This document shows, in pieces, positions 1 to 6,957 of a stretch of 10,659 bases of DNA. The notes under the pieces were generated by a model. It saw only the letters and a list, made by a program, of their open reading frames with translations. It had not been told where the DNA came from and made no database searches. Position 1 is the first letter of the stretch. Every line of letters begins with the position of its first letter. This DNA comes from Candidatus Saccharimonadota bacterium. Its GTDB lineage: Bacteria > Patescibacteriota > Saccharimonadia > Saccharimonadales > UBA7683. Made by a program: the position numbers and the translations under genes. The DNA lies in contig JAGQNU010000003.1 in the NCBI GenBank assembly GCA_020427905.1, forward strand, positions 1 to 10,659, read 5' to 3'.

Positions 1-1727
1 ACCATTGGGTTGGCAGTGAAGGCTCCAACCTTATTCAAAATCGGTGCCACCGCTTCCGTAGCAAACTTATCGTTCCAGCTGGCAAACTCGATCGTCCAGA
101 ACTGTTTTACAACCACGTCTTGGATATTGTCTATGATTTGCTTCCTAAATTTAACATCGGTCAGCATGCGTGTGATATCGAGCATGGTGGTACCTGGTGT
201 ATCGAGTAGCGCCAGGATGGTGTAGCGTAGAATATACTCCAATCGTGGCCCCCAGCTGTGCTCAAACATACGCTTTAGGACACCAACAAGCTCAGAGCTT
301 GTATGCCCCTTCATGTTCTGATCATATACCTCAAGGGGGTTAAATCCTATCGGAAAATCAGTATCAGCTGGATTAAAATAGACGACATCTTGCACCCTGT
401 TCTCGGGGATGTACTTCATGATGTCGGTGGCATAGTCACCATGTGGATCAACAACTGCAAAACCTTGATTGTGGAATATATCGGAGAGGGTTAGGAGTGT
501 GAGAAGCCCCGATTTACCCGTACCGGTCTGACCAATGATATACATGTGCCTTCCTCGGTCACCACGCTTGATGCCAAATTGTATCTTACTACCACGGAAA
601 GTGGTGATGCCAAACGGACTGATACCTTCAACAAACTGACCACCAGTTACAGGGAGGGTAGCTGGTGGCTCAGCAGTTTTGGCGGTTGCCCAGACAATAT
701 TTGGCGTCTCTACGGTTGTGTGCGGCAAGTGATAGAGACTGGCAAGCTCCTCAATGTTAAAGATAAATCCTTTGTCAATAAAAAATCGTGAGCGGTATTC
801 AGCGAGTTTAACTGGGTCAAATGAAGCTCCCCTAATCTTGAATCCATTAAGATTGGTACTATTGAACTGTTTAAATGTACCTACCATTGCCTGCATCCTG
901 AGCCGTGCGGTGGTTTTGTCAGTTCCGAGGTATGCGAGACGAACCTTTACTTGGTAGCCAAGCTTGCGACTCTTCTCTTCGGCGGCGGTAATACGCGACT
1001 TATCACGCTCGGATATGTCTTTTGTGGTTGTCGTCTCGCTTGGTGGAGCCCAGAGCGCGCCAAGTGCCGTGCCGAGCCAACCCGTTGTACTGGTGCCTCC
1101 CCCGCTTCGTATACGTTCGATAAACCGAGCACTTTTTTTATGCCAGTTGTCATCAATAGGTCGGGCGAGAACGTGGATCCACATCTCCTCCCCTTCTCCC
1201 TCGAGTTTTGACAGCGTGGCTGTGATTGCGGCTAGAGGGTCGACCTCAAAACTTGGAAACGTCAAAATTGGCAGAGCTTCACTGTCTGAAAGAGTTATCT
1301 CGGCTGTGTGTATCACGGGTACTTTAGAGAAGTCGCGCTTGGTGTAATCCTCGTCGGCAACATGGATTTGTACGGTCGGATACTGAGCATATACTTGTCC
1401 CTCTACAAAATTTCTGAGGTGTTCTGGTACCCATACATAAAATCGGATGCGGTTACCAATCGAAGCAACTTCAAAGCTAATATGCTCCTGTGCGTGCCCT
1501 TCGCGTAGTAGCTCCCGTTTGTCACGCAAAATGCCGTGTAAGCTGGCAAACATTTGCTCGGCTGCCAACTCTTTTTTGTCATTGGCACGCGGTATCTCGA
1601 GGACGAGCAGTACATGGTCGGCCTCTTTGAGCGATTTAACCTTGCGATTATTTTGCCAGGTTAAATAGACCAAAATTGCAATAATCGGTATATAGATCCA
1701 CCAGGCTGTCAGTAAAAAAGAAATCAT
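1..1727 (-). CDS. VirD4/TraG-type type IV secretion DNA-transfer ATPase (partial, C-terminus outside window)
   Basis: The reading frame starts at ATG 1727 and stays open for 575 residues to the window edge, so the C-terminal part is missing. An in-frame TAA lies seven codons upstream, fixing the N-terminal limit. Residues 4-24 form one hydrophobic membrane segment, followed by basic residues, which suggests an inner-membrane anchor with a cytoplasmic body. Residues about 30-380 form a CPR-type N-terminal region. A P-loop NTPase begins near 385 with Walker A GQTGTGKS at 399-406, followed by FAVVDPHGDY at 423-432, a typical start of FtsK/VirD4/TraG-like ATPases. By family knowledge these hexameric ATPases feed DNA or protein to a secretion channel; whether this one acts in conjugation, competence or secretion cannot be told here. 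No other type IV secretion gene lies in the window. No Shine-Dalgarno sequence is obvious. Family call is strong; the substrate is unknown. Confidence 0.85.
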   Translation of the reverse strand, partial: MISFLLTAWWIYIPIIAILVYLTWQNNRKVKSLKEADHVLLVLEIPRANDKKELAAEQMFASLHGILRDKRELLREGHAQEHISFEVASIGNRIRFYVWVPEHLRNFVEGQVYAQYPTVQIHVADEDYTKRDFSKVPVIHTAEITLSDSEALPILTFPSFEVDPLAAITATLSKLEGEGEEMWIHVLARPIDDNWHKKSARFIERIRSGGGTSTTGWLGTALGALWAPPSETTTTKDISERDKSRITAAEEKSRKLGYQVKVRLAYLGTDKTTARLRMQAMVGTFKQFNSTNLNGFKIRGASFDPVKLAEYRSRFFIDKGFIFNIEELASLYHLPHTTVETPNIVWATAKTAEPPATLPVTGGQFVEGISPFGITTFRGSKIQFGIKRGDRGRHMYIIGQTGTGKSGLLTLLTLSDIFHNQGFAVVDPHGDYATDIMKYIPENRVQDVVYFNPADTDFPIGFNPLEVYDQNMKGHTSSELVGVLKRMFEHSWGPRLEYILRYTILALLDTPGTTMLDITRMLTDVKFRKQIIDNIQDVVVKQFWTIEFASWNDKFATEAVAPILNKVGAFTANPM

Positions 1728-1739
1728 TATACGTGTAAT

Positions 1740-1759
1740 CTGTTAGACATTACTAACAG
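1740..1759. repeat. Perfect 7-bp inverted repeat over the ATPase gene transcription start
   Basis: CTGTTAG (1740-1746) and CTAACAG (1753-1759) form a perfect inverted repeat around the 6-nt centre acatta. It overlaps the downstream edge of the -10 box and the predicted start site, so it could be a repressor operator in DNA or a small hairpin at the 5' end of the mRNA. No T-tract follows on either strand, so it is not a terminator. Confidence 0.45.
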
Positions 1760-1786
1760 TATAGCAAACCGCTTCTGTTTTGTCGG
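1758..1786 (-). promoter_or_regulatory. Promoter of the VirD4-like ATPase gene
   Basis: On the minus strand a -35 box CCGACA (1781-1786) is separated by 17 nt from an extended -10 box TGC-TATACT (hexamer 1758-1763). Transcription would start near 1751, giving a leader of about 24 nt before ATG 1727. The -35 box matches consensus at 4 of 6 positions and the -10 at 5 of 6. Confidence 0.55.
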
Positions 1787-1805
1787 GGATACGTAACGTA
1801 GTGGA

Positions 1806-2846
1806 TTATTTCTCTTCAGCGAGAGTGTAGGTTGCTTTGGCAACGCGCTTGAATTGGGGTTTACCCTGAAGATTGAGAAGGATGGTTGTTTCCTTCACCT
1901 GTCGACTCTTAAGTACTTCGCGGACGATATCGTCTCGGTGCATAGGCTCTTTGGATTTTTTAAGGACTTTAGTAATAATGTCGGACACAGTACCCTTGCT
2001 ATAGCCCCACTCCTTAAGTGCATAGATGCCACGGCCAATGAGGACAAAACGTGCATCCTTGATGAGTTCGTTATGAATTGCTTGGGTTGTGACATCTTTA
2101 CGCTTAAAGTCAGAATCTTTTATTTGCTCAGCAATCTCCGAAAAGTGCATTGGCTTACCTTGCTCCTGTAAGATAACAAAAATCTTGTCACGGATGTTCT
2201 TAGGATTAACCAGTGGCCACTTAAGGAGACCCCATTGATCCTTGAGGCTTGCAAGCTTCTTGCTGACACTTGCGAGTGCGCGTACGTGATCTGGGTGCTC
2301 GTAACCGTTTACAAGGCCGTGAAGTTGCGGGATAGTAACAGGCTCCCCGTGAGTCTTAATGGCCTTGACGATGTCGTTTACCTCACTCTTGAGCTTTGCC
2401 TGGTCAAAGTAGTCGGCGATAGCCACTGCTTGGTAGTAGTCATCGTTCTCATCAAGAACAGTAAGACCAGGTGCCAGTGTTGCCAGAAATGCAACGTGTG
2501 CTTTGTCTCGATCGTTGCCCTTCTCGCTTACTTTGGCAGCGAGGTCACTAACACGTGCTACGCGGCCCATCTCTGAGAGTTGCTTTACAAACTCCTTTTC
2601 AATATCTTCAACGTGGGGTAGCTCACCCTTCTCTGACGCAAGTTTAAGACGGATGAGGATAGCCTTCTCTAGCTGTCGGACGCGCTCACGGGTAATACCT
2701 AGTAACTCACCAATTTGCTCGAGTGTTTCTTTGCGGTCATAAAGTCCAAAGCGACGCGAAATAATCTCTCGCTCTCTCTCGCGATCGATAGTCTCCAAGA
2801 TATCCTTGGCTGTCTTTTTGATATCGAGTGCTTTCGCTTCGTCCAT
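1806..2846 (-). CDS. Sigma-70 region 4 / HARE-HTH transcription regulator
   Basis: This is a complete 346-residue protein starting at ATG 2846 behind an AGAGGA Shine-Dalgarno sequence. Residues 21-62 match sigma-70 region 4: EREREIISRRFGL, then the helix-turn-helix TLEQIGELLGITRERVRQLE, the part of a sigma factor that reads the -35 element. There is no region 2 or 3, so it cannot be a complete sigma factor. Residues about 218-280 are a HARE-HTH winged-helix domain like that in RNA polymerase delta subunit (RpoE) and ASXL proteins, and 286-343 look like a second, diverged copy. The middle (65-215) is helical and charged. Inference: a DNA-binding regulator or RNA polymerase accessory factor. 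It has its own promoter and sits downstream of RNA-B on the same strand, so readthrough from RNA-B is possible. Domain call is strong, role uncertain. Confidence 0.85.
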   Translation of the reverse strand: MDEAKALDIKKTAKDILETIDREREREIISRRFGLYDRKETLEQIGELLGITRERVRQLEKAILIRLKLASEKGELPHVEDIEKEFVKQLSEMGRVARVSDLAAKVSEKGNDRDKAHVAFLATLAPGLTVLDENDDYYQAVAIADYFDQAKLKSEVNDIVKAIKTHGEPVTIPQLHGLVNGYEHPDHVRALASVSKKLASLKDQWGLLKWPLVNPKNIRDKIFVILQEQGKPMHFSEIAEQIKDSDFKRKDVTTQAIHNELIKDARFVLIGRGIYALKEWGYSKGTVSDIITKVLKKSKEPMHRDDIVREVLKSRQVKETTILLNLQGKPQFKRVAKATYTLAEEK

Positions 2847-2850
2847 ATGG

Positions 2851-2856
2851 TCCTCT
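2851..2856 (-). promoter_or_regulatory. Shine-Dalgarno sequence of the sigma4/HARE gene
   Basis: The minus strand reads AGAGGA four bases before ATG 2846. It is one of the few clear ribosome binding sites in the window and supports this start codon. Confidence 0.65.
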
Positions 2857-2890
2857 TGTAAATTACGTTGTTATGTTATGGATTAAACTT

Positions 2891-2919
2891 ATTTTAATAC
2901 ATAAATTTTTATAAGTCAA
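2891..2919 (-). promoter_or_regulatory. Promoter of the sigma4/HARE gene
   Basis: On the minus strand TTGACT (2914-2919) is followed after 17 nt by TAAAAT (2891-2896), each 5 of 6 to consensus. The start would be near 2884, leaving a leader of about 38 nt. A second possible extended -10 box (TGC-TATAAT, hexamer 2956-2961) lies further upstream with a poor -35 box. The remainder of 2985-3065 is AT-rich and shows no gene. Confidence 0.6.
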
Positions 2920-3065
2920 CACCTATTTTGTGTATTTTCACAGATGTATGCGCTAATTATAGCACTAAATAGACCATACGCGAAATACATGAACACACTA
3001 GATGTAGTTTTTTGTAGTTGTCAAAATATATGAATAATAAGCATAAGCCAGAACATTTTTAGGTA

Positions 3066-3695
3066 AGTTAAAAGCGCTCCATGATGCAGCGCCGCGAGCG
3101 GGTGAAAAAGTATCGCTCATGCGCGCTTCAGAGCGCTTAGATGGGTTGTCAACCCCGGGACCACACGTGGGTGGGACCGGACAGTGGCGGGAACTGCCCG
3201 TCACCAGGGAGGGAGCCACGTGGGCCCCGGGGTCGATCCTCAGGTGTCTGTGGCGAAAACGTCGCGAGCATCGCGCCAAATTCAGCGGCACAGAGCACCT
3301 GGCGGTCAACAGCAACTGTTGACCAGATATCGGACATATCCCTGCTGGCGCCAGGAGGGATAGAGGTTTCATCACAGGACAAGTATCCTGTGGCGACCCA
3401 AAGGGGTTACGATCCGCTTTGTGAGCACATGCTCTTGAAGGGGATCAGAAACTACTCCACCACCGCCGTGCTCGGCAAGAGGTGTGTCCGCTGAGTGTTG
3501 CGTGGGGTTTAGCCACATATCTCGCAAGAGGAGTCCCAGGAGGGGCACTCCGCGAGCTGCAACGACTCAGGCTAGGTTTTTAAAGACCTTGGGTGGGGGT
3601 TGCTTGAGGACAAGCCTCTGCATCCGTTAACGCGCTAGGCGTTGCGTGGTTACACAACCCCCACCACTTGGCACATTGAATGTCCTAGGAGGACA
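3066..3695 (-). ncRNA. RNA-B: candidate large structured RNA of about 630 nt, family unknown
   Basis: The tract has no credible gene: open frames are short and rich in Arg, Pro, Ser and Gly, as expected of GC-rich noncoding DNA. It is crowded with helices. Examples in plus coordinates: 3681-3685/3691-3695 at the extreme 5' end; 3592-3602/3655-3665 (11 bp, perfect), enclosing 3603-3606/3611-3614 and 3629-3633/3639-3643; 3373-3379/3386-3392 (7 bp); 3337-3347/3352-3362 (10 bp plus one G-G mismatch, loop gcgc); 3304-3312/3316-3324 (9 bp, perfect); and a compound arm, 3152-3159/3226-3233 plus 3164-3170/3216-3222, capped by 3184-3191/3197-3204. A perfect sigma-70 promoter sits just upstream on the minus strand, which sets the direction. 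The tract is far richer in G+C than the AT-rich DNA on both sides. I do not recognise the family; rnpB, ssrA, ffs and 6S hallmarks were not found. Confidence 0.65.
3073..3092 (-). terminator. Weak candidate terminator of RNA-B
   Basis: On the minus strand GCGCT (3088-3092) pairs with AGCGC (3074-3078) across a 9-nt loop and is followed by TTTTAA. The 5-bp stem and four-T tract are weak, so the exact 3' end of RNA-B is uncertain and readthrough toward the sigma4/HARE gene is possible. Confidence 0.35.
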
Positions 3696-3701
3696 AATAC
3701 T

Positions 3702-3729
3702 ATTATACATGATATGCACAATATGTCAA
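3702..3729 (-). promoter_or_regulatory. Perfect consensus promoter of RNA-B
   Basis: The minus strand carries TTGACA (3724-3729), a 16-nt spacer and TATAAT (3702-3707), with TG one base ahead of the -10. Both hexamers match consensus exactly, making this one of the two best promoters in the window. The start falls near 3694-3695, exactly where the first hairpin of RNA-B begins. No reading frame with a plausible start follows, so the transcript appears to be noncoding. Confidence 0.8.
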
Positions 3730-3747
3730 TATATTTTTGACTTTTCT

Positions 3748-3784
3748 ATAAAAAAAGAGCCTCGCGGCAATTTTTGCGCGAGGC
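3748..3784 (-). terminator. Intrinsic terminator of RNA-A
   Basis: On the minus strand GCCTCGCG (3777-3784) pairs with CGCGAGGC (3759-3766) around a short AT-rich loop that can add three more pairs, and is followed by TCTTTTTTTA. The T-tract lies only on the minus-strand side, which fixes direction. It ends about 20 bases before the RNA-B -35 box, so the two RNAs form separate units. Confidence 0.85.
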
Positions 3785-4446
3785 GTGGGTTTGTGGCCCC
3801 TAGGGCACCGCTGGGTAGCTTCTTCTCCATCGAAGGCTTATCCAGCGGTGCCCCGTCCCCCCGGGTGTGTTCGGTATCCACTAGTGTGGGTCGATCACTA
3901 AGAGGGTGCCGGCAGGCGGGGCGGGAACCGCCTGCCGGCTAACGCTCCGGGGGTGGTGTCCGGAGCGCGATTGGTTGAGGGGGCTTGGCGCGGCGCTGCT
4001 ACGTCTCCAGCAGGCACGGGACGGAGTTGCTGCTGCCATCTTGCCCAGCCCCCTCAATGTGGTGAATAGTCTCCTAACCACCACGTTCTTCACGGATACC
4101 ATACTCAACAAGTATTACCCAAGCCGGAGCTGTGGTAGACCTGCTCCCCTTGTGGGGCGACGTTTGGAGTCGAGAGTGGAACAGAGTCAAGCTTCCATCC
4201 AGGGCATGTGATGCACCCCAGACTTTATGTGTATCCGCTAGGCGTCCTGAGGTTTTGAAGATCATCCGGATGGATGACTTGTCACCCAGGATACGTGGTA
4301 CTGGACTTCCGCTTCTGGTCCCCTTGGGGATCGGTGTAACGGGAGTGTATGCCACTTCGCCATGGTATATGAGCCAAAGACTCAGTTAACTGCTCGCCTG
4401 AGCAATAAACAGAATCTTTGACCCCACCATCATTTATCAAGGTGCG
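3748..4446 (-). ncRNA. RNA-A: candidate large structured RNA of about 700 nt, family unknown
   Basis: It lies downstream of topA on the same strand, bounded by a promoter and a strong terminator. Helices, in plus coordinates: 4375-4380/4415-4420 enclosing 4392-4395/4400-4403; 4146-4149/4154-4157 (loop ttgt); 4101-4105/4111-4115; 4059-4063/4077-4081; 3975-3985/4047-4057 (11 bp, perfect) enclosing 3996-4000/4009-4013; 3943-3950/3960-3967 (8 bp); 3908-3919/3928-3939 (12 bp, perfect, 8-nt loop); and 3803-3814/3842-3853 (12 bp, perfect) with an inner bulged stem. The 3' half is a string of strong arms, while the 5' half (4130-4370) shows fewer obvious helices and may hold single-stranded or long-range paired elements. 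I see no tRNA-like domain, no tag frame and no RNase P core. The start is set by the promoter and the end by the terminator. Function unknown. Confidence 0.65.
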
Positions 4447-4452
4447 AGAACT

Positions 4453-4481
4453 ACTGTATGTGCTCGAGCTTTGCATGTCAA
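4453..4481 (-). promoter_or_regulatory. Promoter of RNA-A
   Basis: The minus strand has TTGACA (4476-4481), a 17-nt spacer and TACAGT (4453-4458). The -35 box is perfect and the -10 matches 4 of 6. The start would be about 4446. It lies between the topA stop codon (4514) and the structured tract, and no terminator separates topA from it, so RNA-A may also receive topA readthrough. Confidence 0.6.
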
Positions 4482-4513
4482 CAGGGTATAGTGTAATAGT
4501 TGTAAATTGTACG

Positions 4514-6868
4514 CTAGGACTTCTTCTTGGTGCTTGGCTTTCGGGTTGTCTTTTTGGCTGGAGCTTTGCGGCCTCTGAAGCCTTTCTTCTCTGGTGCCTC
4601 GGCAATCATCTGCTTTGCCTGCTCCTCGGTGATTGATTTAGGATCGGTGTCTTTAGGGACTTTGGCGTTCTTTTTGCCATCTGTGACGTAGGGGCCAAAC
4701 CGGCCATTGAGCACTTTCAGACCGCCGCCGAAGTCGGCGATGTTCTTCTCAGCCTCAGCTTTAAGTTTGGCGGCGTAGAGCTCCTTGGCCTCTTTTAGAG
4801 TAATCGTGTGCGGATCAAGAGGTTTAATACTGACAAAGAGCTTCTCAACTTGAATATAGGGCCCAAAACGACCAATGTTTGCCTTAATGTCTTGTCCTTC
4901 ATCTGTTTGACCAACAACTCTTGGGAGCTCAAAAGCCTTCAGCGCCTCCTCAATTGTGACAGTCTCAAGCTTGGCACCCTTTGGCAGTGGTGCAAATTGG
5001 GGCTTTTCTTCATCCTCAGTGTCACCGAGTTGCAACATTGGGCCATAGCGACCAAAGCGAGCCAGGATTGGCTTGCCAGATTTTGGATGTTTACCGATCT
5101 CTCGAGCCTGGGCTACTTTAGAGCGGTCAATGTCACCAGACTTCTCTATCAGCTTGTGGAATGGATCATAAAACTCTTGGAGCATATCGTTGCGCTTCAA
5201 CTTGCCCTCGGCAACCTCATCAAACTCCTCCTCTACCCTTGCGGTGAAGCCATAATCGATAACTGGGTCAAAGTGGTTACTCAAAAAGTCACTGACAACC
5301 TGGCCGCTGGCGGTCGGTACAAGTTTACCTTTATTAGAGCCAGTCTTCTCCTCCTCGACTACTCTCTCAACAGAGGTGCCCTTGGTAGAAAGCACGATAA
5401 CCTCGCGTGGCTCACCTTCGGATTCGCCGCGTTCGGCGTAGCCACGCACTTGTACGGTGTTAATGATAGTGGCGTAGGTTGATGGGCGGCCGATGCCAAG
5501 CTCCTCGAGCTTCTTAACTAAACTACCCTCGGTATAACGTGCTGGCGGTCGGGCAAAAGTTTGACGAGCCTGTGCAAGTCGTAGCTTTAATGTGTCGCTG
5601 GCCGCGAGTGGCGGTAGAATCTCCGGATCCTTTTTGCTTGCGCCATACACCTTCAGAAAACCATCAAATATCACGACCTCGCCCTTGGCCTCAAATACTT
5701 CTTTAGCAGTAGAGATAGTAATAGTGATGGTTGTCTTCTCAAGTTTGGCGGGCGCCATTTGACTGGCAAGTGTGCGACGCCGGATGAGATCATACAACTT
5801 TTGGTTGTAGGTGTCAGAACTGGCTACCTCGAGACTGACATCAGTTGGGCGGATGGCCTCATGCGCCTCCTGGGCGCTGGAGTTTTTAGTCTTGAAGGTT
5901 CTGAACTGGTGATAGTCCTCACCGAATTGCTTTTTGATATAGCTTGTCATCTGGGCGAGTGACTGTTTGGAGAGGTTGACCGAGTCAGTACGCATGTAGG
6001 TGATCTTACCGTCTTGATAAAGCTTTTGGGCAGCGCCCATGGTGGCTTTAGAGCCAAAGCCAAGGCGCGAGTTGGCATCTTGCTGCAAAGAGCTGGTTGT
6101 ATACGGTGCGCCTGGGTTACGTGTACCTGGTGATTTAGTGACGTCGCTGACGGTGAAATCGGCGTCTTTGAGGCTCTCAAGGAACTTGCTTGCCTCCTTC
6201 TCGGTGTCAAAGCGTTTTGGAAGCTCTGCTTTGAATGTCTCACTACCGTGCTTGAACTCAGCTGTAACCTTAAACTGAAATGACCCCTCAAAAGCCTCGA
6301 TCTCACGCTCACGCTCAACGAGTAACTTCACGGCCGGAGACTGCACGCGACCAGCAGATTTGCCGCCGGGTACCTTTTGCCAGACGACTGGAGAAAGTTC
6401 AAAGCCAACGATTCTATCGAGTATTTGGCGAGCTTGCTGGGCCTGCACCAAGTTCATATCGACAGTACGCGGGTTCTGAACCGCCTCTGTTATGGCGTCT
6501 TTAGTAATCTCATGGAACACAATACGGTTGGTAGTTTTTGGATCGAGTTTTAACACCTCGCACAGATGCCAGGCAATTGCCTCTCCCTCGCGGTCTTCAT
6601 CAGTTGCCAGCCAGACAGTCGTGGCATCTTTGACAGCCTTCTTCAGCTCAGTGATGACCTTCTTCTTCTCTGGATCTACCTCATATTCAGTTTTAAAGCC
6701 GTTTTTTATATCAATAGCCTGGCCGCCATCTTTGGCCTTTTTGGGGATAGAACGGATGTGGCCAACAGATGAGAGTACTTTGAAATCACTCCCGAGGTAC
6801 TTCTCGATAGTCTTGGCCTTTGCCGGGCTCTCTACTATAACCAGATTCTTCTTTGCGCTTGTGCTCAT
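4514..6868 (-). CDS. topA: DNA topoisomerase I (type IA)
   Basis: The enzyme relaxes negative supercoils by cutting one strand through a 5'-phosphotyrosine. ATG 6868 gives 784 residues beginning MSTSAKKNLVIVESPAKAKT; the frame continues to a TTG at 6898, but the TOPRIM sequence starts right after the ATG. TOPRIM residues are Glu13 and the DEDRE acidic triad Asp90/Asp92/Glu94. SAGRVQSPAV lies at 171-180. The catalytic tyrosine is Tyr291 in GKITYMRTDS. The C-terminal third carries three GRFGPY or GRYGP repeats (Topo_C_Rpt type) and a tail rich in Lys and Arg. The four-cysteine zinc fingers of E. coli TopA are absent, as in many small-genome bacteria. It lies 89 bases after dprA on the same strand, a common dprA-topA operon order. 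No strong Shine-Dalgarno sequence is seen. Confidence 0.97.
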   Translation of the reverse strand: MSTSAKKNLVIVESPAKAKTIEKYLGSDFKVLSSVGHIRSIPKKAKDGGQAIDIKNGFKTEYEVDPEKKKVITELKKAVKDATTVWLATDEDREGEAIAWHLCEVLKLDPKTTNRIVFHEITKDAITEAVQNPRTVDMNLVQAQQARQILDRIVGFELSPVVWQKVPGGKSAGRVQSPAVKLLVEREREIEAFEGSFQFKVTAEFKHGSETFKAELPKRFDTEKEASKFLESLKDADFTVSDVTKSPGTRNPGAPYTTSSLQQDANSRLGFGSKATMGAAQKLYQDGKITYMRTDSVNLSKQSLAQMTSYIKKQFGEDYHQFRTFKTKNSSAQEAHEAIRPTDVSLEVASSDTYNQKLYDLIRRRTLASQMAPAKLEKTTITITISTAKEVFEAKGEVVIFDGFLKVYGASKKDPEILPPLAASDTLKLRLAQARQTFARPPARYTEGSLVKKLEELGIGRPSTYATIINTVQVRGYAERGESEGEPREVIVLSTKGTSVERVVEEEKTGSNKGKLVPTASGQVVSDFLSNHFDPVIDYGFTARVEEEFDEVAEGKLKRNDMLQEFYDPFHKLIEKSGDIDRSKVAQAREIGKHPKSGKPILARFGRYGPMLQLGDTEDEEKPQFAPLPKGAKLETVTIEEALKAFELPRVVGQTDEGQDIKANIGRFGPYIQVEKLFVSIKPLDPHTITLKEAKELYAAKLKAEAEKNIADFGGGLKVLNGRFGPYVTDGKKNAKVPKDTDPKSITEEQAKQMIAEAPEKKGFRGRKAPAKKTTRKPSTKKKS

Positions 6869-6957
6869 TACAATTGTCCAGTGTCGAGCATTTAACAAAT
6901 AAATGCAACAGGAACCAACGTTACACGACCGACTATGTGCACGTCAAGCATCAACAC

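Noticed and set aside
3857..3896. Resemblance of the minus strand (GGATACCGAACACACCC) to the loop of 5S rRNA
   Set aside because: The match is short, the flanks do not form the 5S three-way junction, and the segment lies between other hairpins of RNA-A.
3186..4245. Short sequences shared by RNA-A and RNA-B (10-mer at 3633-3642 and 4236-4245; 9-mers at 3186-3194 and 3920-3928, and at 3230-3238 and 3888-3896)
   Set aside because: Between two sequences of about 630 and 700 nt roughly two shared 9-mers and a 10-mer in about one case in two are expected by chance, more in GC-rich sequence. Order and structural position also differ, so they do not show common ancestry.
4320..4375. Possible tRNA on the minus strand (GGCGAAGTGGCATAC looks like a D-arm)
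   Set aside because: No T-arm with GTTCRA, no matching acceptor strands and no clear anticodon stem were found.
3066..4446. Open frames of 60-125 codons on both strands within the GC-rich tract (for example 2998-3375 minus and 3646-3942 plus)
   Set aside because: They lie in several frames at once, have low-complexity Arg/Pro/Ser/Gly-rich translations, cross strong hairpins and have no promoter or ribosome binding site in register. GC-rich noncoding DNA makes such frames by chance.
6868..6898. Longer topA beginning at TTG 6898
   Set aside because: The extra ten residues are not family-like, and the ATG at 6868 sits right before the conserved TOPRIM sequence.
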